Source: Deuterostichococcus epilithicus (Eukaryota; Chlorophyta; Trebouxiophyceae; Prasiolales; Stichococcaceae). Taken from it: DNA of 64,000 nt. The stretch is from assembly GCA_033439295.1 (NCBI GenBank), contig JAVTLE010000014.1, positions 4,773,476 to 4,837,475 of the forward strand, in the 5' to 3' direction. The translations under genes and the position numbers were made by a program. Each line of letters begins with the position of its first letter. The first letter of the stretch is position 1. A model generated the notes under the pieces. The model saw only the letters and a list, made by a program, of their open reading frames with translations, ran no database searches and was not told where the DNA came from. Below are positions 1 to 13,400 of this stretch, one piece after another.

Positions 1-260
1 GCCAAATACATAGTCACGCTACGTTTGTGCACAATGTACAGGTCAGGGTCAAAAGCCAACGAATGCCAGGTCATCGTTCATCATTAGGAAGGGATCTCCC
101 GCCAGCTGAGATCTCCGGGATCCTTGTGTGCCAGCTTCGCCGTCGCGATGTCCAGCAGCTTCGCCCTTATCTATTGACAAATCCTCCCTTGCGCAGTGCT
201 GACAGTTCAAATTTACGATCTTTGAGTATTTCTGAGCCTTTTACACCTCGGTCAAGCACA

Positions 261-3200
261 ATGATGGCGTCCACGATGAGCAGCATGCAGACTTCCGTGC
301 AGAGCAACGTCCGCACGCCGGTGCCGTTCCGGGCTGGTGGCAAGGCGACGCCCCGTCGCCAGCGGATGGTCGTCACGAAGGCCAGCCAGGTATGCGACTG
401 GTCCGCAGATCCGCTGCGTGCACCCAGGCGACGGGCTGATGACTGTGCGTATCCCCGATTTCGCGGATGCTCCGCAGCTACCCCGGCCGCACCAAGGCGC
501 AGAGACCCTGTAATTTGTTATAATTGTCCTGAGGATCTTCCGTACGTCCCCTCTACGACTTGCATGGTGAGATCGCGGCCGCGATGCGATACCGACTGCT
601 TCCCGATCAAGTCCGATCTGTGGCACCACCTTTTTCAAGGAAGAGCCGCTGTGGTGCTGACATTGATACTTGGTCACCAATTTCATATGCGTGATACTTA
701 AAGTGCGGCCGTGGGGCTTGCACAGCCGTGCTGCACCTCCTTCCAGCTGATGGGAGCGCATCCGTTCTGTCAAGTGGAGGTGCAGCAGGTTGTGCCATCA
801 TCTCAGGAGAGCTGCATGTCTTGCAATGATCCTGCTAAGCTCTGATGCACTCGCTGTCTGCACCCACAGGAGCCGGTCAACGATGTGGCAAGGAAGGCGG
901 TTGCGGCCTTTGCCGCTGCGGCGCTGACCCTGACGCCATTCGCAGGTTTGCTTTGAAACAGATTGCGTTTGGAAAATTATTGTATCAGGCACACAACGTA
1001 TCATGGGTGCGTATGGATGGGACTGACTGTATATGCAGGGTTTTTAGCACCCAGATGATCGCTGACTCTCTGGCAATGCTGTGTCTTCCTACATTTGTGG
1101 GAGTTGTCGAGTCGTCAGCAAACCATTTCACTCCTCACGCTAGCTGTGTGGAACACTGCGCAGCCCGCGCCACGGAGAGCGGCATCATGCCCAGCCGCAA
1201 CCGCGATGAGGACAATGCGGCACGCTCCTTCCTGGACTCAAAGGGTGAGCCATTTCAGGATGTGCAGCTGCTGCACTGGAGGTTGCCCTGCAGGACGAGC
1301 CCCATTGCCTCGGCCACTGCTGCAGACGGTCTGGGCGCTGCCGCGTGAGCTTGAAATCAGGCATCTTGTGTACCACGTTGCGTCTTTATAGCCATGCACC
1401 ATGTATGCGCAACTGTCCTGTTCGGCTGCCATTGGGTGTGGCCTGGCAGTCGTCTGGTGTTGATGCTCATCGTCAGCTCGTCTGGACCCGCAGAGAAGAA
1501 GGGCCCCTTGGTGCAGAGCCGATCCAGCGACCCCAACAGCGGCAACGTGGACACCGACACCGTTGCGGGCGTGCAGCAGGCAGATAAGGTCAGGCACTCT
1601 ACGGATGCCAACCCTGATGCACAGCAGAAAGCTGTCGCTTTCCGACTGTCTTTCCGATCAGAGAAGCCAGACCAGTGGCCAGTGCCAAGCTTGCTGCTTG
1701 CGGCGAGTCAGGTCGCACCACAGTGTTCTGTTCTCGGTGTAGCCTCTGCACCATGGATGGTTCACAGCAGCTTATGTCCTGGGCCACATGCGAATGTGTG
1801 AGGGGGTCAGCTTGCTCGTGCTGTCTTCCGTATGTGCCCTCCAGCCACTCAGATGTTACGGCCAGTTGATGTCTGCGCCTGCTGACATGCGCAGCGCACA
1901 CCGGCAGGGCGCATGCCAAAGAGCGACTCGAACACCGAGATTGGCTTTGGCGAGGCTGCGGCCGACCTGAAGAGCCAGCCAACCATGCGTGGCTCCAACT
2001 CTGCCGCCTCCAAGCAGGTATGCCTTCTCATCGTGCATTGTGTCTTTGCTTGGCTTTCCTGTGGCGTACATCACGACCGCGTCCTTGTGCAGACTCATAT
2101 CAACCTTTTGCCACAGCATGGATCAGAGCCGCGCGCATCATGCCCTGCACTCCGAGCTCGCTCAGGGTTTCTAGATGCTCATTTTAGTCATTCCTATTTG
2201 TGAGCCTTTAGGCTCAGTGTTTAAGATGCCTTATGCGCCCGCACCCAAAGTTCTGCCACACCTTGCCAAACCTTGCCACACCTCCATGCATTCTCGTTTC
2301 AGACCCACTGTGGTCAACCTGCAGGCTGAGGACAAGCTGGACCCGGCTGCGGCGCTGAAGAAGGCCTTCGACCGCAGCGGCCCAACCAACCCGGCGCCTG
2401 CCGCCTGGACCGGCGACTTCGCCAGCCTGCAGGTCAACGTTGCCGCGACGCCTGACCTGAACGGTCTGATCGACAAGGTGCAGTTTTGCTACCCCTTTCT
2501 GCCTGTTTTGGCATCTCGCCCTGCTATTGTGCTCGCAGTGCACTTGGGCCTCGGACCAATGGGGGATGGGTGATTGTGCTTTGCCGATTCATGTGGCTCA
2601 GCTCCGAACTTGCGGAGCTGCTTCTGTGCGTGCACTTCATGTCGAGAGGCGATGCGCAGGCTGCTGCTGCCAAGGACAAGGCGGCCGGCGCAGCAAAGAG
2701 CGCCGTGGGCGGCGACGCGGGTGGCAAGCTCCAGGGCGCCGCGGGCGATGCAAAGAACGCACTTGGCTCGGCTAAGCAGGTGCCGAGCCACCACAGCTTT
2801 GGTTGTGCGCTCTACTCGGCAGCTTCGCAACACTGACTCAATACTCAAAACCTATGATTGAGATCAAACCTCAAATTCAGGAAGGTTTGAACAGCACGCT
2901 CGTTTGCCTCTGCAAGCAGCTCGGTCGCCTGCCCTGTTCTCAACAACAAGAAGGTGAGTGACGACAGTTGTGACCTGCAGGGTGTGAAGGACCTGAAGAA
3001 GCAGCCGAACGTGGGCTTCTGGGGCGACGCCTCGGCGCTGCAGAAGGACGTGGTCTTCGGCCGCGGCGAGGTTGGTACCACCACCGACCAGGTGTGCGCA
3101 TGGGGTCATCGAACAGAACATGTAAACACTACATTCTCGGTCTTTGTCAAACATCCAGCCTCCACTGGACACAAGCCATGTGGGAGCCCATGTACCTGCC

Positions 3201-5415
3201 AAGTTTGTCCGAAATTTGTCCGACTAGTTCTAGAGTTCCAGCCAGACATGCAATCGCGGTTTGTAATGAGAGTCGCTGACGGGGTCCTACGATGCAGGCA
3301 AACAAGGCTGGCGCAGAGGCGCTCGACAACATCAAAGACCCCGCTCGCAACATCAAGAATGTGCGTCGAGCTCCTCTACCCTGGCCGTTGCAGCAAGCCC
3401 TCCCCTGCCGCAATCCTGTGCAGCCACAAATTCTGAAATTGTTGATGCAGGCACGACTGTTCAACGGCCTGTTGGCAGAGCATCCCCACAAACCGCTGTG
3501 CATCTGCTTAGCGCTGGGAACTTCCAGCAACTGTTGCTGCAGGAGCCAGTCATCAACCACACCGCCATGCATCTATACCATTCATCACTGCCCAGTGCTT
3601 GCGCTGCAGGCCGCCGACCGTGCTGGTCAGGAAGCCGAGCGTGTGCTGAGCAACCCGGCTGGCGGCCCGGAGAAGTCGAAGGAGGCTGCCCAGAAGCTGG
3701 CCAACGCCAACTCGGAGATCCCGAGGGCTCTGGCCGGTGGCGCCCAGCAGGTGCGCATTCGGTTTGTTGATGGCTGCACCTGCAAGGGTGCCGACTAGCA
3801 GCTGTTCATCCAGTACATCTCTCGCGTCCAGCTTCATGGCTCGCATCTGTGTGAGCGCCTTCAGCAATGGATGCACCATTACTGTGCGTTCAGCAATGGA
3901 TGCACCATTACTGTGCGTGCCATGTACTGGCCCAATCTGCTGACGCCTCATGTGCGCCTCTGCGTCTGCAGGCGAAGGATGCCATCGCCAATGCATCGCC
4001 GGCGTCGTTTACGGGCTTCGATGCTATCGGCCTGCAGCACAACGCCGGCCTGGAGGTGTGAAGACGTCCTACTCTCCACCTTCTTCCATCTGCCCTGACG
4101 ATCGAGTGCCCGCCGCCTGGAGCAGCCAGCTGTGGAAGGCGGCGGGGAGTGGTTCCTAGGAATCGAGAAGCAAGGGGGTCTTCGGAGATTTGAGCAAGCT
4201 AATGACTTCAGATCGTGCATCACTATCATTGAAATGGCTGGCCTCGCGCGGGACGAGGTGACACGCCATGCATTTTTCAGACGATGTCAGGATCGGGGAC
4301 ATTGATTCTTGTGTTTCGGCAGAAACTTGATCGTTGTGCATCCTCTTCCGGTGGTGACTGTGTTGATCGGGTGGCATATCGATATTGCACTAGGCACATG
4401 GTTGCCAATTCTAAACAGCAGATATATGGCTGATGTCAGCAAAGTCTAGACGTGGCACGAGTGGCGATGTAACGAGTCCATCCAAGCAGTCGGTCAATCG
4501 AACACCCGAATCAGTCCTGCGTCACTTGCGTGCGCCTTTCTCGCTTAGTGCTCCCAGATCGTTGCCCTGAAATATGCAGCACTCTCTTCATCTAGACCTG
4601 CTACGCTGTGTGCAGGTCTTTGACGCGGCCAAGCTGCAGCATGATGTGCGTGTCGGCGACCTGCAGAGCATCTCCGGGGCTCAGGTGACAGGGTTATGCC
4701 TGTTCCTGACAGGCGCTGAGAGTTTGCACTGCTTAGAGGTCTCGTGAATTCTCCCATTTCTGCTGTCGCTGCAAAGCCGCATAGCTGCGGCACTTCAGCA
4801 GGCGCAGGTTGTGCAGGCTCTGCTGGCTACCATGAAGCGTTGATGCTCTGCCGCATCCACAGTACGTTTCACAGTAACAGCAACTGAATGTCGTCTAACC
4901 GATTCGATTTGCAGGCGAAGAAGGCAGGCCCTGATGCCACCGCCACCGCCAGTGACACAGGGAAGGGTGACGCGCAGCTCATCACTGATGAGGTCAGTGC
5001 AGAATGCCGTGTTTACGAGGTCGCTTAGATCCCGAAGAGCAGTTGCAACATGTACACCTCTGCAGCCCATCTCACAGGCAGCGCAGGGTCGCCGCCACCT
5101 CACCATTCGACTCGTGCTCTGGCACTGGATATGACACTTGATGTGGCAGCTGTCAGTTCGCAAGGTGTCAATTGAGGAGTATTCGTCTGCTATTCGAACT
5201 GCCCACTAGACCAGGCTCACGTCATCTGCTCTTGCGTGTCACAGTCGACCAGCGGTGTCAAGGCGCGGGGGGCGTCCAGCCAGGCACGGCCCAGCCTGGG
5301 CGCCGGCCAAGACGCAGGCGCTGCGGCCGTTGGCGGCGCTGCCGACCGCGCGGAGCAGCGCGTCGAGACGGAGGCTGCAGCCAAGAACAGCCCTGCCGCC
5401 GCCAACGGCAACTGA
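261..5415 (+). CDS. LEA-like, plastid-targeted repeat protein (gene A)
   Basis: The model has 14 phase-consistent exons: 261-389, 870-945, 1164-1244, 1494-1588, 1895-2017, 2325-2477, 2660-2779, 2981-3091, 3298-3360, 3610-3750, 3972-4055, 4616-4684, 4915-4992 and 5245-5415. They encode about 497 aa. Residues 1-43 are Ser/Thr/Arg-rich like a chloroplast transit peptide. An Ala-rich hydrophobic stretch follows, ending in A-R-A near residue 71, as in thylakoid-lumen signals. Residues 220-259 form an Ala/Lys/Gly LEA-like segment beginning AAAAKDKAAGAAKS. The rest is polar and disorder-prone. It is the tandem paralogue of the gene at 7460; the 37-, 21- and 47-codon exons correspond one to one. By analogy with group-3 LEA proteins such as Chlorella HIC6 it could protect plastid proteins or membranes from freezing or drying, which is inference. 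If the donor at 4056 is not used, a stop at 4059-4061 ends the protein early. ATG 261 or 264 may start translation. Confidence 0.75.
3862..3919 (+). repeat. 2 x 29-bp direct repeat in an intron of gene A
   Basis: Two consecutive copies of a 29-bp unit (starting CAGCAATGGATGCACC) differ only at the last base. They lie in the intron between the 47-codon exon and the following exon. No function is evident. Confidence 0.9.
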
Positions 5416-7459
5416 CAATCAAGAAGATGCTGTGACGGTCATCTGTAGTGGTTCACATCCATGGCATGGAGAAGATGATACTCCATTAATGGCTGAGCAC
5501 GCGGGGATTATTCGAGTTCAGTTGGGAATCAGAGCATGTTCAATCAGAGCATATCGGGTCTGAACAGTGGTACTTGTGGCGGTTGGTCGCAGATCTTCGG
5601 AGGACCAATTGGTAGTCCCGCCATGTGCACAATATCAGAATCTTGAATCGCGACATGCATCAAACAGCGTCCACAGCTTGACAGCACATCTGTCGGCCAG
5701 CTAACAGCCCTTCGCCTTGACGATATGGCAGCGGCAGCGGCGATCACAAGCAATCCGCTGCCTGTCACCCGTGACCACACATTGGCGGCAAGCTGCCAAC
5801 CTCCTACCGCCCCGCCGCGCAGAGAGGCGAGGGTGTGTGGCCGTTGCTGCTTCTACCGTGCACACTGCGCCCCTATAGCGTATACCAAACGGCCAGTCGG
5901 TTGGTCCAATGCAATTCAGAGCCAAATGAAAGAAAGCCTTCAATAGGCACACCCCAGGCAGGCGAGGCAAACCCACGCCAGCTGCTAGCTGCTGTGCCGC
6001 CAGCCAACTAGACCACTGCCCACGGCTGCAGCTGGCTGCTAAGAGTACTAGAGGAGCCGGACACCTGCCACCGCTCTAGTTGGGCCACTCCTACTGCACA
6101 GGAGAGAAGTTGACCGCTCCAGCGATGCGCTGCGGCTACGAGTACCCGCTCCACCTGCTGAGCCAGTTGCATCGTCTGACACGCTGCCTGCTGCCCACGC
6201 CATCCGAGGTGCAGCATGCCGCCAGCTTGCGTCAATACCCCGTCACGGACAGGGCTGCTAGGGACACCAGATGCCAGCCCTCTCGCTCCACTACCTCCTG
6301 CTGACGAGGTATGGACCGGACGTAGGCGCAGGCGCCTGCGGCCGTCGCTGCTGCTGTTGCTGCGCCGATGCCTGCTGCTGCTGCTGCTGCTGCTGCTTCT
6401 GCGTGGGTGGTCGCAATGGCTGCTGCTGCTGCTGCTGGCCTGCTACCATTGTGGAACTGCTGCCAGTGGCCATTGCCGGCCAGCCAACTGTGCCAAAATT
6501 GCCAGCGCACCTCTGGCAGGCGGCACAAGCGCTCCTGCAGCGGTAGCTGCTACTGCAGCCGCACACGGCTCGGCCTCAATGGCCAAGACCACTGCACAGG
6601 GAATGCTGCACTGCTAGTAATGGTGCACACGGCCTGGATTCCTCGCAACAAGCAAACAGCTCGCCGAGCTCGGAAGGGCTGTGCTGGACCACACGGCAGG
6701 GCGGCTGCCAGCGGCATCAGCACTGGTTGCGCGGTGCCATTTGCCGCTTCTGCCGCTGGCGCGGCAGTTATTGGCTGACGGATCACGGCAGCAGCAGCGC
6801 CATCGCTGCGCTGCGGCGCTGCCGCTGATGGAGCTGGGGCTGCCGCTGGTTGTGCGGCGGCGCTCATCTGGCCTCTTGGCGCTCGAGGCGCCGGAGGCCT
6901 GAGTGCGGGCCAGGGATTTGTTGCTGTGCGACTGAGTGCAGGCGCAGCTGCGGCGCCACCATGCTGCTGCGGCGCTACCGCTGGCGGCGCTGCGGCTGCG
7001 CCTGCGGCTGGTTGAGCGCCGCTGTGAAACGTGCCGGCCGGCGTCTGAAGCACTGCGAGCGTGGACGGCAGGACAGGAGCCCGAGTGCTGCTGTGGCGCG
7101 GCGCCATTTCGTGCCACTTGGCCGCCGCCGCGGTGTCCCGTCGCTCTGCCGTTGGTAGCTGCGCAAGACACAGGCCGTTTTATGTGCCAAGATGGTGGCA
7201 AACTGACGCCTGCTACTCGTCTAACCTACGCCTGGGTGATCTAGGAATTGACTTCAAACCTCTTGTGCTTGCCTCGTGCAGCCACGTCGACTGCCATCGA
7301 ATTTTCATCACAGGGTTTTGAAATCCGCACGTGTTTCGTGGAGGACACGATGGCATCCCCTGCTCCCTGCGCTGCTGGGCATATCTGCGTGTTTTAAGCT
7401 TACTGATCAGCTGTGAATCTGATACCAGCTTTCTCGAACCAATTATACCAAACTCCACG
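5416..7459. other. Intergenic region between genes A and B
   Basis: No gene is supported here. About 5.4-6.0 kb holds the gene A 3' flank with nothing recognisable. About 6.06-7.16 kb holds a decayed repeat element, listed separately. The last 250 bp is the AT-richer leader and probable promoter of gene B; I see no convincing TATA box or other element. Confidence 0.6.
6060..7160 (-). mobile_element. Decayed copy of a dispersed Ala/Gln-rich element
   Basis: On the minus strand, fragments recur of a peptide also seen at 20.2-21.1 kb and 17.2-17.9 kb. They are RNPGRVHHY, an IEAEP block in place of MEAELW, and LVSLAALS. In-frame stops interrupt it; a TAG replaces the Trp codon of HRYW. CTG/CAG runs near 6350-6440 encode poly-Gln or poly-Ala depending on frame. 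The element type is unknown; no transposase, reverse transcriptase or terminal repeat was recognised, so the boundaries are approximate. Confidence 0.5.
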
Positions 7460-10400
7460 ATGCAGTCGACCTCCTTCCAGAGCGGCACACAGCTTGGGCA
7501 GACCGGGCGCACACCAGCCGCTGCGCCATTCCGTGCGGCAGGCAAGACCGCCCCGCGCCGCCAGCGCGTGGTCACGACCAATGCAAGCCAGGTGCATCCT
7601 TTCATTCCATTTCGTTGGGCCAGTATGGCCAGCTTATTGCCGGATCGGCTGATGACTCGGCATCTCGGTCAGTGGGTGCCGCTCAGCTACCGTGTGGTGC
7701 AGCTCGGCTGAGGATCATGGTGATGCAATCGGAGGCCAGGAGGCATCTTTGTGGGCACACTCAGATGTAGGCTGGGTGTTCAGGCACTGGTCGTGCCTCG
7801 ACGGATTGCCACTGCCCGCAAGGGTTGGCAGATGACTTTGCCACAGAGAACATACCGATCGCCTGAAGTGTGTATCTGTGTCACTCTGTTATCGGGGGGC
7901 ATGATCGAGCCCGCAAATGCTCGCAGCGTTGCTGCTGCACACGTTGGTCTGGATTGCGGAGGTCAACACCGAGTTGTCTTGCACAGCCAACTTTGCAACC
8001 GACCGATGCAATCCTCTTCCCAATAGCAGCAGCTCTAATGAGAACACAAACAATATGTCATCTGCTGATCTGCAGGATTCCGTGCCTGACGTGGCCAAGA
8101 AGGCCGTTGCGGCGTTTGCCGCTGCGGCAGTCGCTTTCACGCCCTTTGCAGGTGCTCTCTGCCAACCGTCTGCAATCGGCCTTGCATCTTGGCTGTATCG
8201 TTTGCAAACATGTGGTAGCATCTCTTGTCGCGCGCCCTCGCGCGTGAAGGATCAAGCGTCGTACTTTGACACTCTTGCATCATCCCGTCGATCCACGCAA
8301 CCGTGTCAACACCAAGCAAGCCACTGTCTTCTCATGCTCGCAGCGAACGCTGCGGGGCCTGACCTGGGCGGCCTCGTCGACAAGGTGAGCACGATGTGCC
8401 CACGCGGTTGTTGGCACAGCTCCCTGGCACATCTGCTCACTGCAGCTCACGGTCTACCTGCACACCCTGTGAAATCGCACCTGCATGCCATCAGCGAGCA
8501 CCGGTGACACGTTCCACACGTCGATGTGCAGGCTGAGGCTGCAAAAGACAAGGCCGCCGGCGCATTGAAGGACGCTGCGGCAGGCGACGCCGGCGGCAAG
8601 GCGCAGGGCGCCATCGGCGACGCGAAGTCTGCGGCTGGCAGCCTCAAGCAGGTGCGTGCATCATGGCCCACAAGACGCTGTGATCACAGCACGGTTGGTG
8701 CCCTGTCAGGTGGCGGTGATCTACAGTGTGCAGTCGTGTCTCGTGTCTCGCCCAGGGAGGTCTGTTCACGGCGTCGGTCGCTCTGCCGTCGACGATGACT
8801 TCCATGTACTGCTGTACTGACCGACCCGTCGTTTGCCACACACAGGGTGGCTCGGACATCGCCACCAAGCCAGTGGCGTTTGACGGTCACCGCGCAGGCC
8901 TGCAGGTCAATGTGGGCGCCCCCAGCCTGGGAGGCGCCGTTGACAAGGTTTGGCCCTTGGTTCAGTCTCGATCACAAATGTTCGCATTTGAGAGCATGGC
9001 TAAATCTTCGAGCATGGCTGACTCTTCGGTTGCCAATCTCCAGCAGACATGCAAACTACTGCCAAACTTCTGTCGTGCATGGAGGCCTCGCTTGGGAACA
9101 AGACAATGACCACGCTAATGGGTTTCATTTTCACTAAAGTGGCAGAAGGGATGTTCTCAGCTGACGCAGCCTTCGCGTTCGGGGATGTCCTCATCAGCTG
9201 GCGCACCTCGTTGTGTGCGAATTTTCTGAAAGCAACGCATCCTTCTGCATTTGCAGGCGAAAGCGGGCGTCGACAAGGCAGTCGGCGCTGCCAAATCTGC
9301 TTCTGGTGACGCGTCTGGCAAGGTGCAGGGCGCCGCCGGTGACGCAAAATCAGCCGCTGGCAGCCTGAAGCAGGTACTTTTGCACATGTGAGCGGTTGAG
9401 ACTCGACGGGTTCAGCAGCGTCTACATGCAAAAGGCACACTTCGCACATCTACGTGCAACCAGCAGGACTAGTATGCAAGGCTGATAGTGCAGTTGCGAG
9501 CTGACGTGCTGGATGTGACACAACACTGTGTTGGCGGCAGGGCGGCGGCGACATCGCCACCAAGCCGGTGGCCTTTGCCGGCAGCCGCCTGCAGGTCAAC
9601 GTTGTCGACAGCGGCGAGCCTGCGACGCTCCTCGAGAAGGTATGGCTGTTGTGCTGCTCGATCCACTGTGCTGCAGCAGTCAGGCGGTGCTCCGGCTGCC
9701 GCAGGTGGGCAATCTGACTGTCAACCGCAGCAAGGTTCTGCCGGAGCACCGCCTGAGGTGCTTCCAACCCCACGCCAAGTCTAATTTGTGTCACGACAGC
9801 GTCCAGGGACCATTCGACTTCGTCGTGTGCTCGCAGAACAAGAAGGCGTCTGCCAACACGGGCGGGCCTAAGAAGGAGTCCCCCGGCAGCGGGCAGCAGG
9901 TAAGGATCTGTTTGCCTCACTGTACCTTTTCAAGCACTGCGCACACTGTGGCCTTACTCTGCTGTGCTCATCAACGACGTCCTTCGTGGCTTTCGTGCAG
10001 TTGCGTAAATGTGTTGCGTCATTTCAAGGCGAGACTTGACTGATGTTAAACAACCTGGTGCAGACCGGCAAGGGCATCGCCACCAAGCCGGTGGCATTCG
10101 GCGGCAACCGGCTGCAGGTCAGTGTCGGCCTGCCCGATGCTGGTGGCCTTGCCGACAAGGTGCGAGCTCGTACCATTTTGCATTCTGAGATCGATGTGCC
10201 CTTAATCAGCTGCTTTGATCTGCAGCGAATCAGCTCCCAAATGGAAAACGCCAAACCGTCGTCAGCTTGGGAGCCCGGCCATCTTTGCGAATATGTACGA
10301 CCAGTCTACCATTCTGCAACCGCAGGCCAAGGCGGGTGTCGACAAGGCAGTCGGCGCAGCGAAGTCGGCATCGGGTGATGTTGGCGGCAAGGTGCAGGGC

Positions 10401-13400
10401 GCCAAGGGTGACGCCAAGTCGGCGGCTGGCAGCCTGAAGCAGGTATCGTTTGGTGTTTGAACCCAATTTTGATGTGTCAGCAGCAGCCGTTGAATGTCGC
10501 AGCTGTGTCAGCTGTTGTATTGGGCCTGACACGTAGTTTCATGGGCGGCAGGGCGGCAGCGACATTGCCACCAAGCCGGTGGCGTTCGACGGCAGCCGCC
10601 TGCAGGTCAACATTGTCGACAGTGGCGAGCCTGCCACGCTCCTTGAGAAGGTGTGGCTCCTGTGCCGGTCGATCTGCTGTGCTGCAACCACAGAACCTGG
10701 CTGCAGTTGTCAAGCAAGCTGCAGCACCTGCTGCAGCCAGAGCACCGCCTGAGATGTTTCCAGCAGCCGGAGCACCGCCTGAGGTGCTCTCCAACCCCAC
10801 GCCTGCCAAGTCTAACATGTGTCATGACAGCGTCGTTGTCAGCCGACTTCGTCGTGTGCTTGCAGAACAAGAAGGCATCTGCCAACACGGGCGGGCCCAA
10901 GAAGGAGTCCCCTGGCAGTGGGCAGCAGGTGAGGAGGACCTGTTTGCCTCGCTGTACTTTTTCAAGCGCTGCGTGTACTGTGGCCCTACCCTGCTGTGCT
11001 CATCGACGACCTCGGAAGCTGTCGTGCGGTCGCAGCACATGTTTTGCTTCAAGTTGAGAGCAAATCTGCTGACGAACCTGGTGCAGACCGGCAAGGGCAT
11101 CGCCACCAAGCCGGTGGCATTCGGCGGCAACCGGCTGCAGGTCAATGTCGGCCTGCCCGATGCTGGTGGCCTTGCCGACAAGGTGCGAGCTCGTACCATT
11201 TTGCATTCTGAGATCGATGTGCCCTTAATCAGCTGCTTTGATCTGCAGCGAATCAGCTCCCAAATGGAAAACGCCAAACCGTTGTCAGCTTGGGAGCCCG
11301 GCCATCTTTGCGAATATGTACGACCAGTCTACCATTCTGCAACCGCAGGCCAAGGCGGGTGTTGACAAGGCAGTCGGCGCAGCAAAGTCGGCATCGGGTG
11401 ATGTTGGCGGCAAGGTGCAGGGCGCCAAGGGTGACGCCAAGTCGGCGGCTGGCAGCCTGAAGCAGGTATTGTCTGGTGTTTGAACCCAATTTTGATGTGT
11501 CAGCAGCAGCCGTTGAATGTCGCAGCTGTGTCAGCTGTTGTATTGGGCCTGACACGTAGTTTCATGGGCGGCAGGGCGGCAGCAACATTGCCACCAAGCC
11601 GGTGGCGTTCGACGGCAGCCGCCTGCAGGTCAACATTGTCGACAGTGGCGAGCCTGCCACGCTCCTTGAGAAGGTGTGGCTCCTGTGCCGGTCGATCTGC
11701 TGTGCTGCAACCACAGAACCTGGCTGCAGTTGTCAAGCAAGCTGCAGCACCTGCTGCAGCCAGAGCACCGCCTGAGATGTTTCCAGCAGCCGGAGCACCG
11801 CCTGAGGTGCTCTCCAACCCCACGCCTGCCAAGTCTAACATGTGTCATGACAGCGTCGTTGTCAGCCGACTTCGTCGTGTGCTTGCAGAACAAGAAGGCA
11901 TCTGCCAACACGGGCGGGCCCAAGAAGGAGTCCCCCGGCAGCGGGCAGCAGGTGAGGAGGACCTGTTTGCCTCGCTGTACTTTTTCAAGCGCTGCGTGTA
12001 CTGTGGCCCTACCCTGCTGTGCTCATCGACGACCTCGGAAGCTGTCGTGCGGTCGCAGCACATGTTTTGCTTCAAGTTGAGAGCAAATCTGCTGACGAAC
12101 CTGGTGCAGACCGGCAAGGGCATCGCCACCAAGCCGGTGGCATTCGGCGGCAACCGGCTGCAGGTCAATGTCGGCCTGCCCGACGCTGGTGGCCTTGCCG
12201 ACAAGGTGCGAGCTCGTACCATTTTGCATTCTGAGATCGATGTGCCCTTAATCAGCTGCTTTGATCTGCAGCGAATCAGCTCCCAAATGGAAAACGCCAA
12301 ACCGTTGTCAGCTTGGGAGCCCGGCCATCTTTGCGAATATGTACGACCAGTCTACCATTCTGCAACCGCAGGCCAAGGCGGGTGTTGACAAGGCAGTCGG
12401 CGCAGCAAAGTCGGCATCGGGTGATGTTGGCGGCAAGGTGCAGGGCGCCAAGGGTGACGCCAAGTCGGCGGCTGGCAGCCTGAAGCAGGTATTGTCTGGT
12501 GTTTGAACCCAATTTTGATGTGTCAGCAGCAGCCGTTGAATGTCGCAGCTGTGTCAGCTGTTGTATTGGGCCTGACACGTAGTTTCATGGGCGGCAGGGC
12601 GGCAGCGACATTGCCACCAAGCCGGTGGCGTTCGACGGCAGCCGCCTGCAGGTCAACATTGTCGACAGTGGCGAGCCTGCCACGCTCCTTGAGAAGGTGT
12701 GGCTCCTGTGCCGGTCGATCTGCTGTGCTGCAACCACAGAACCTGGCTGCAGTTGTCAAGCAAGCTGCAGCACCTGCTGCAGCCAGAGCACCGCCTGAGA
12801 TGTTTCCAGCAGCCGGAGCACCGCCTGAGGTGCTCTCCAACCCCACGCCTGCCAAGTCTAACATGTGTCATGACAGCGTCGTTGTCAGCCGACTTCGTCG
12901 TGTGCTTGCAGAACAAGAAGGCATCTGCCAACACGGGCGGGCCCAAGAAGGAGTCCCCCGGCAGCGGGCAGCAGGTGAGGACCTGTTTGCCTCGCTGTAC
13001 CTTTTTCAAATGCTGCGTGTACTGTGGCCCTACCCTGCTGTGCTCATCGACGACCTCGGAAGCTGTCGTGCAGTCGCGCACATCGTGCTGCGTCACGTCA
13101 AGTCGAGATTCGACTGATGCTAAAGAACCTGGTGCAGACCGGCAAGGGCATCGCCACCAAGCCAGTGGCATTCGGCGGCAACCGGCTGCAGGTCAATGTC
13201 GGCCTGCCCGATGCTGGCGGCATCGCTGACAAGGTGCGAGACCAGTGTGTGAGTTCGGACACACCTTCGTTTCTAGTATGTTTGCTGCTGGCACGTGGTC
13301 AAGCAGGCATGTGGTCAAGCAGCATCAGAAATGGTGTGCAAATGCATGCACTGTTGGTGCAAGAGCAGGGTGGTGCGGTGCTGGCCAAATCCCCTCGTTC

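Noticed and set aside
2880-2953. Extra exon in gene A ending AACAACAAGAAG before GTGAGT
   Set aside because: It resembles the NKK exon of the gene B cassette, but no acceptor gives a frame-preserving exon; possibly a relic of that exon.
6271-6566. Cys- or Gln-rich open frames over CTG tracts
   Set aside because: Triplet repeats keep all frames open; no evidence of a gene beyond the decayed element.
10457-11365. 302-codon open frames repeated at 10457, 11480 and (shorter) 12503, 13596
   Set aside because: They read straight through introns in a frame different from the LEA-like exons; they are similar to each other only because the DNA is tandemly repeated.
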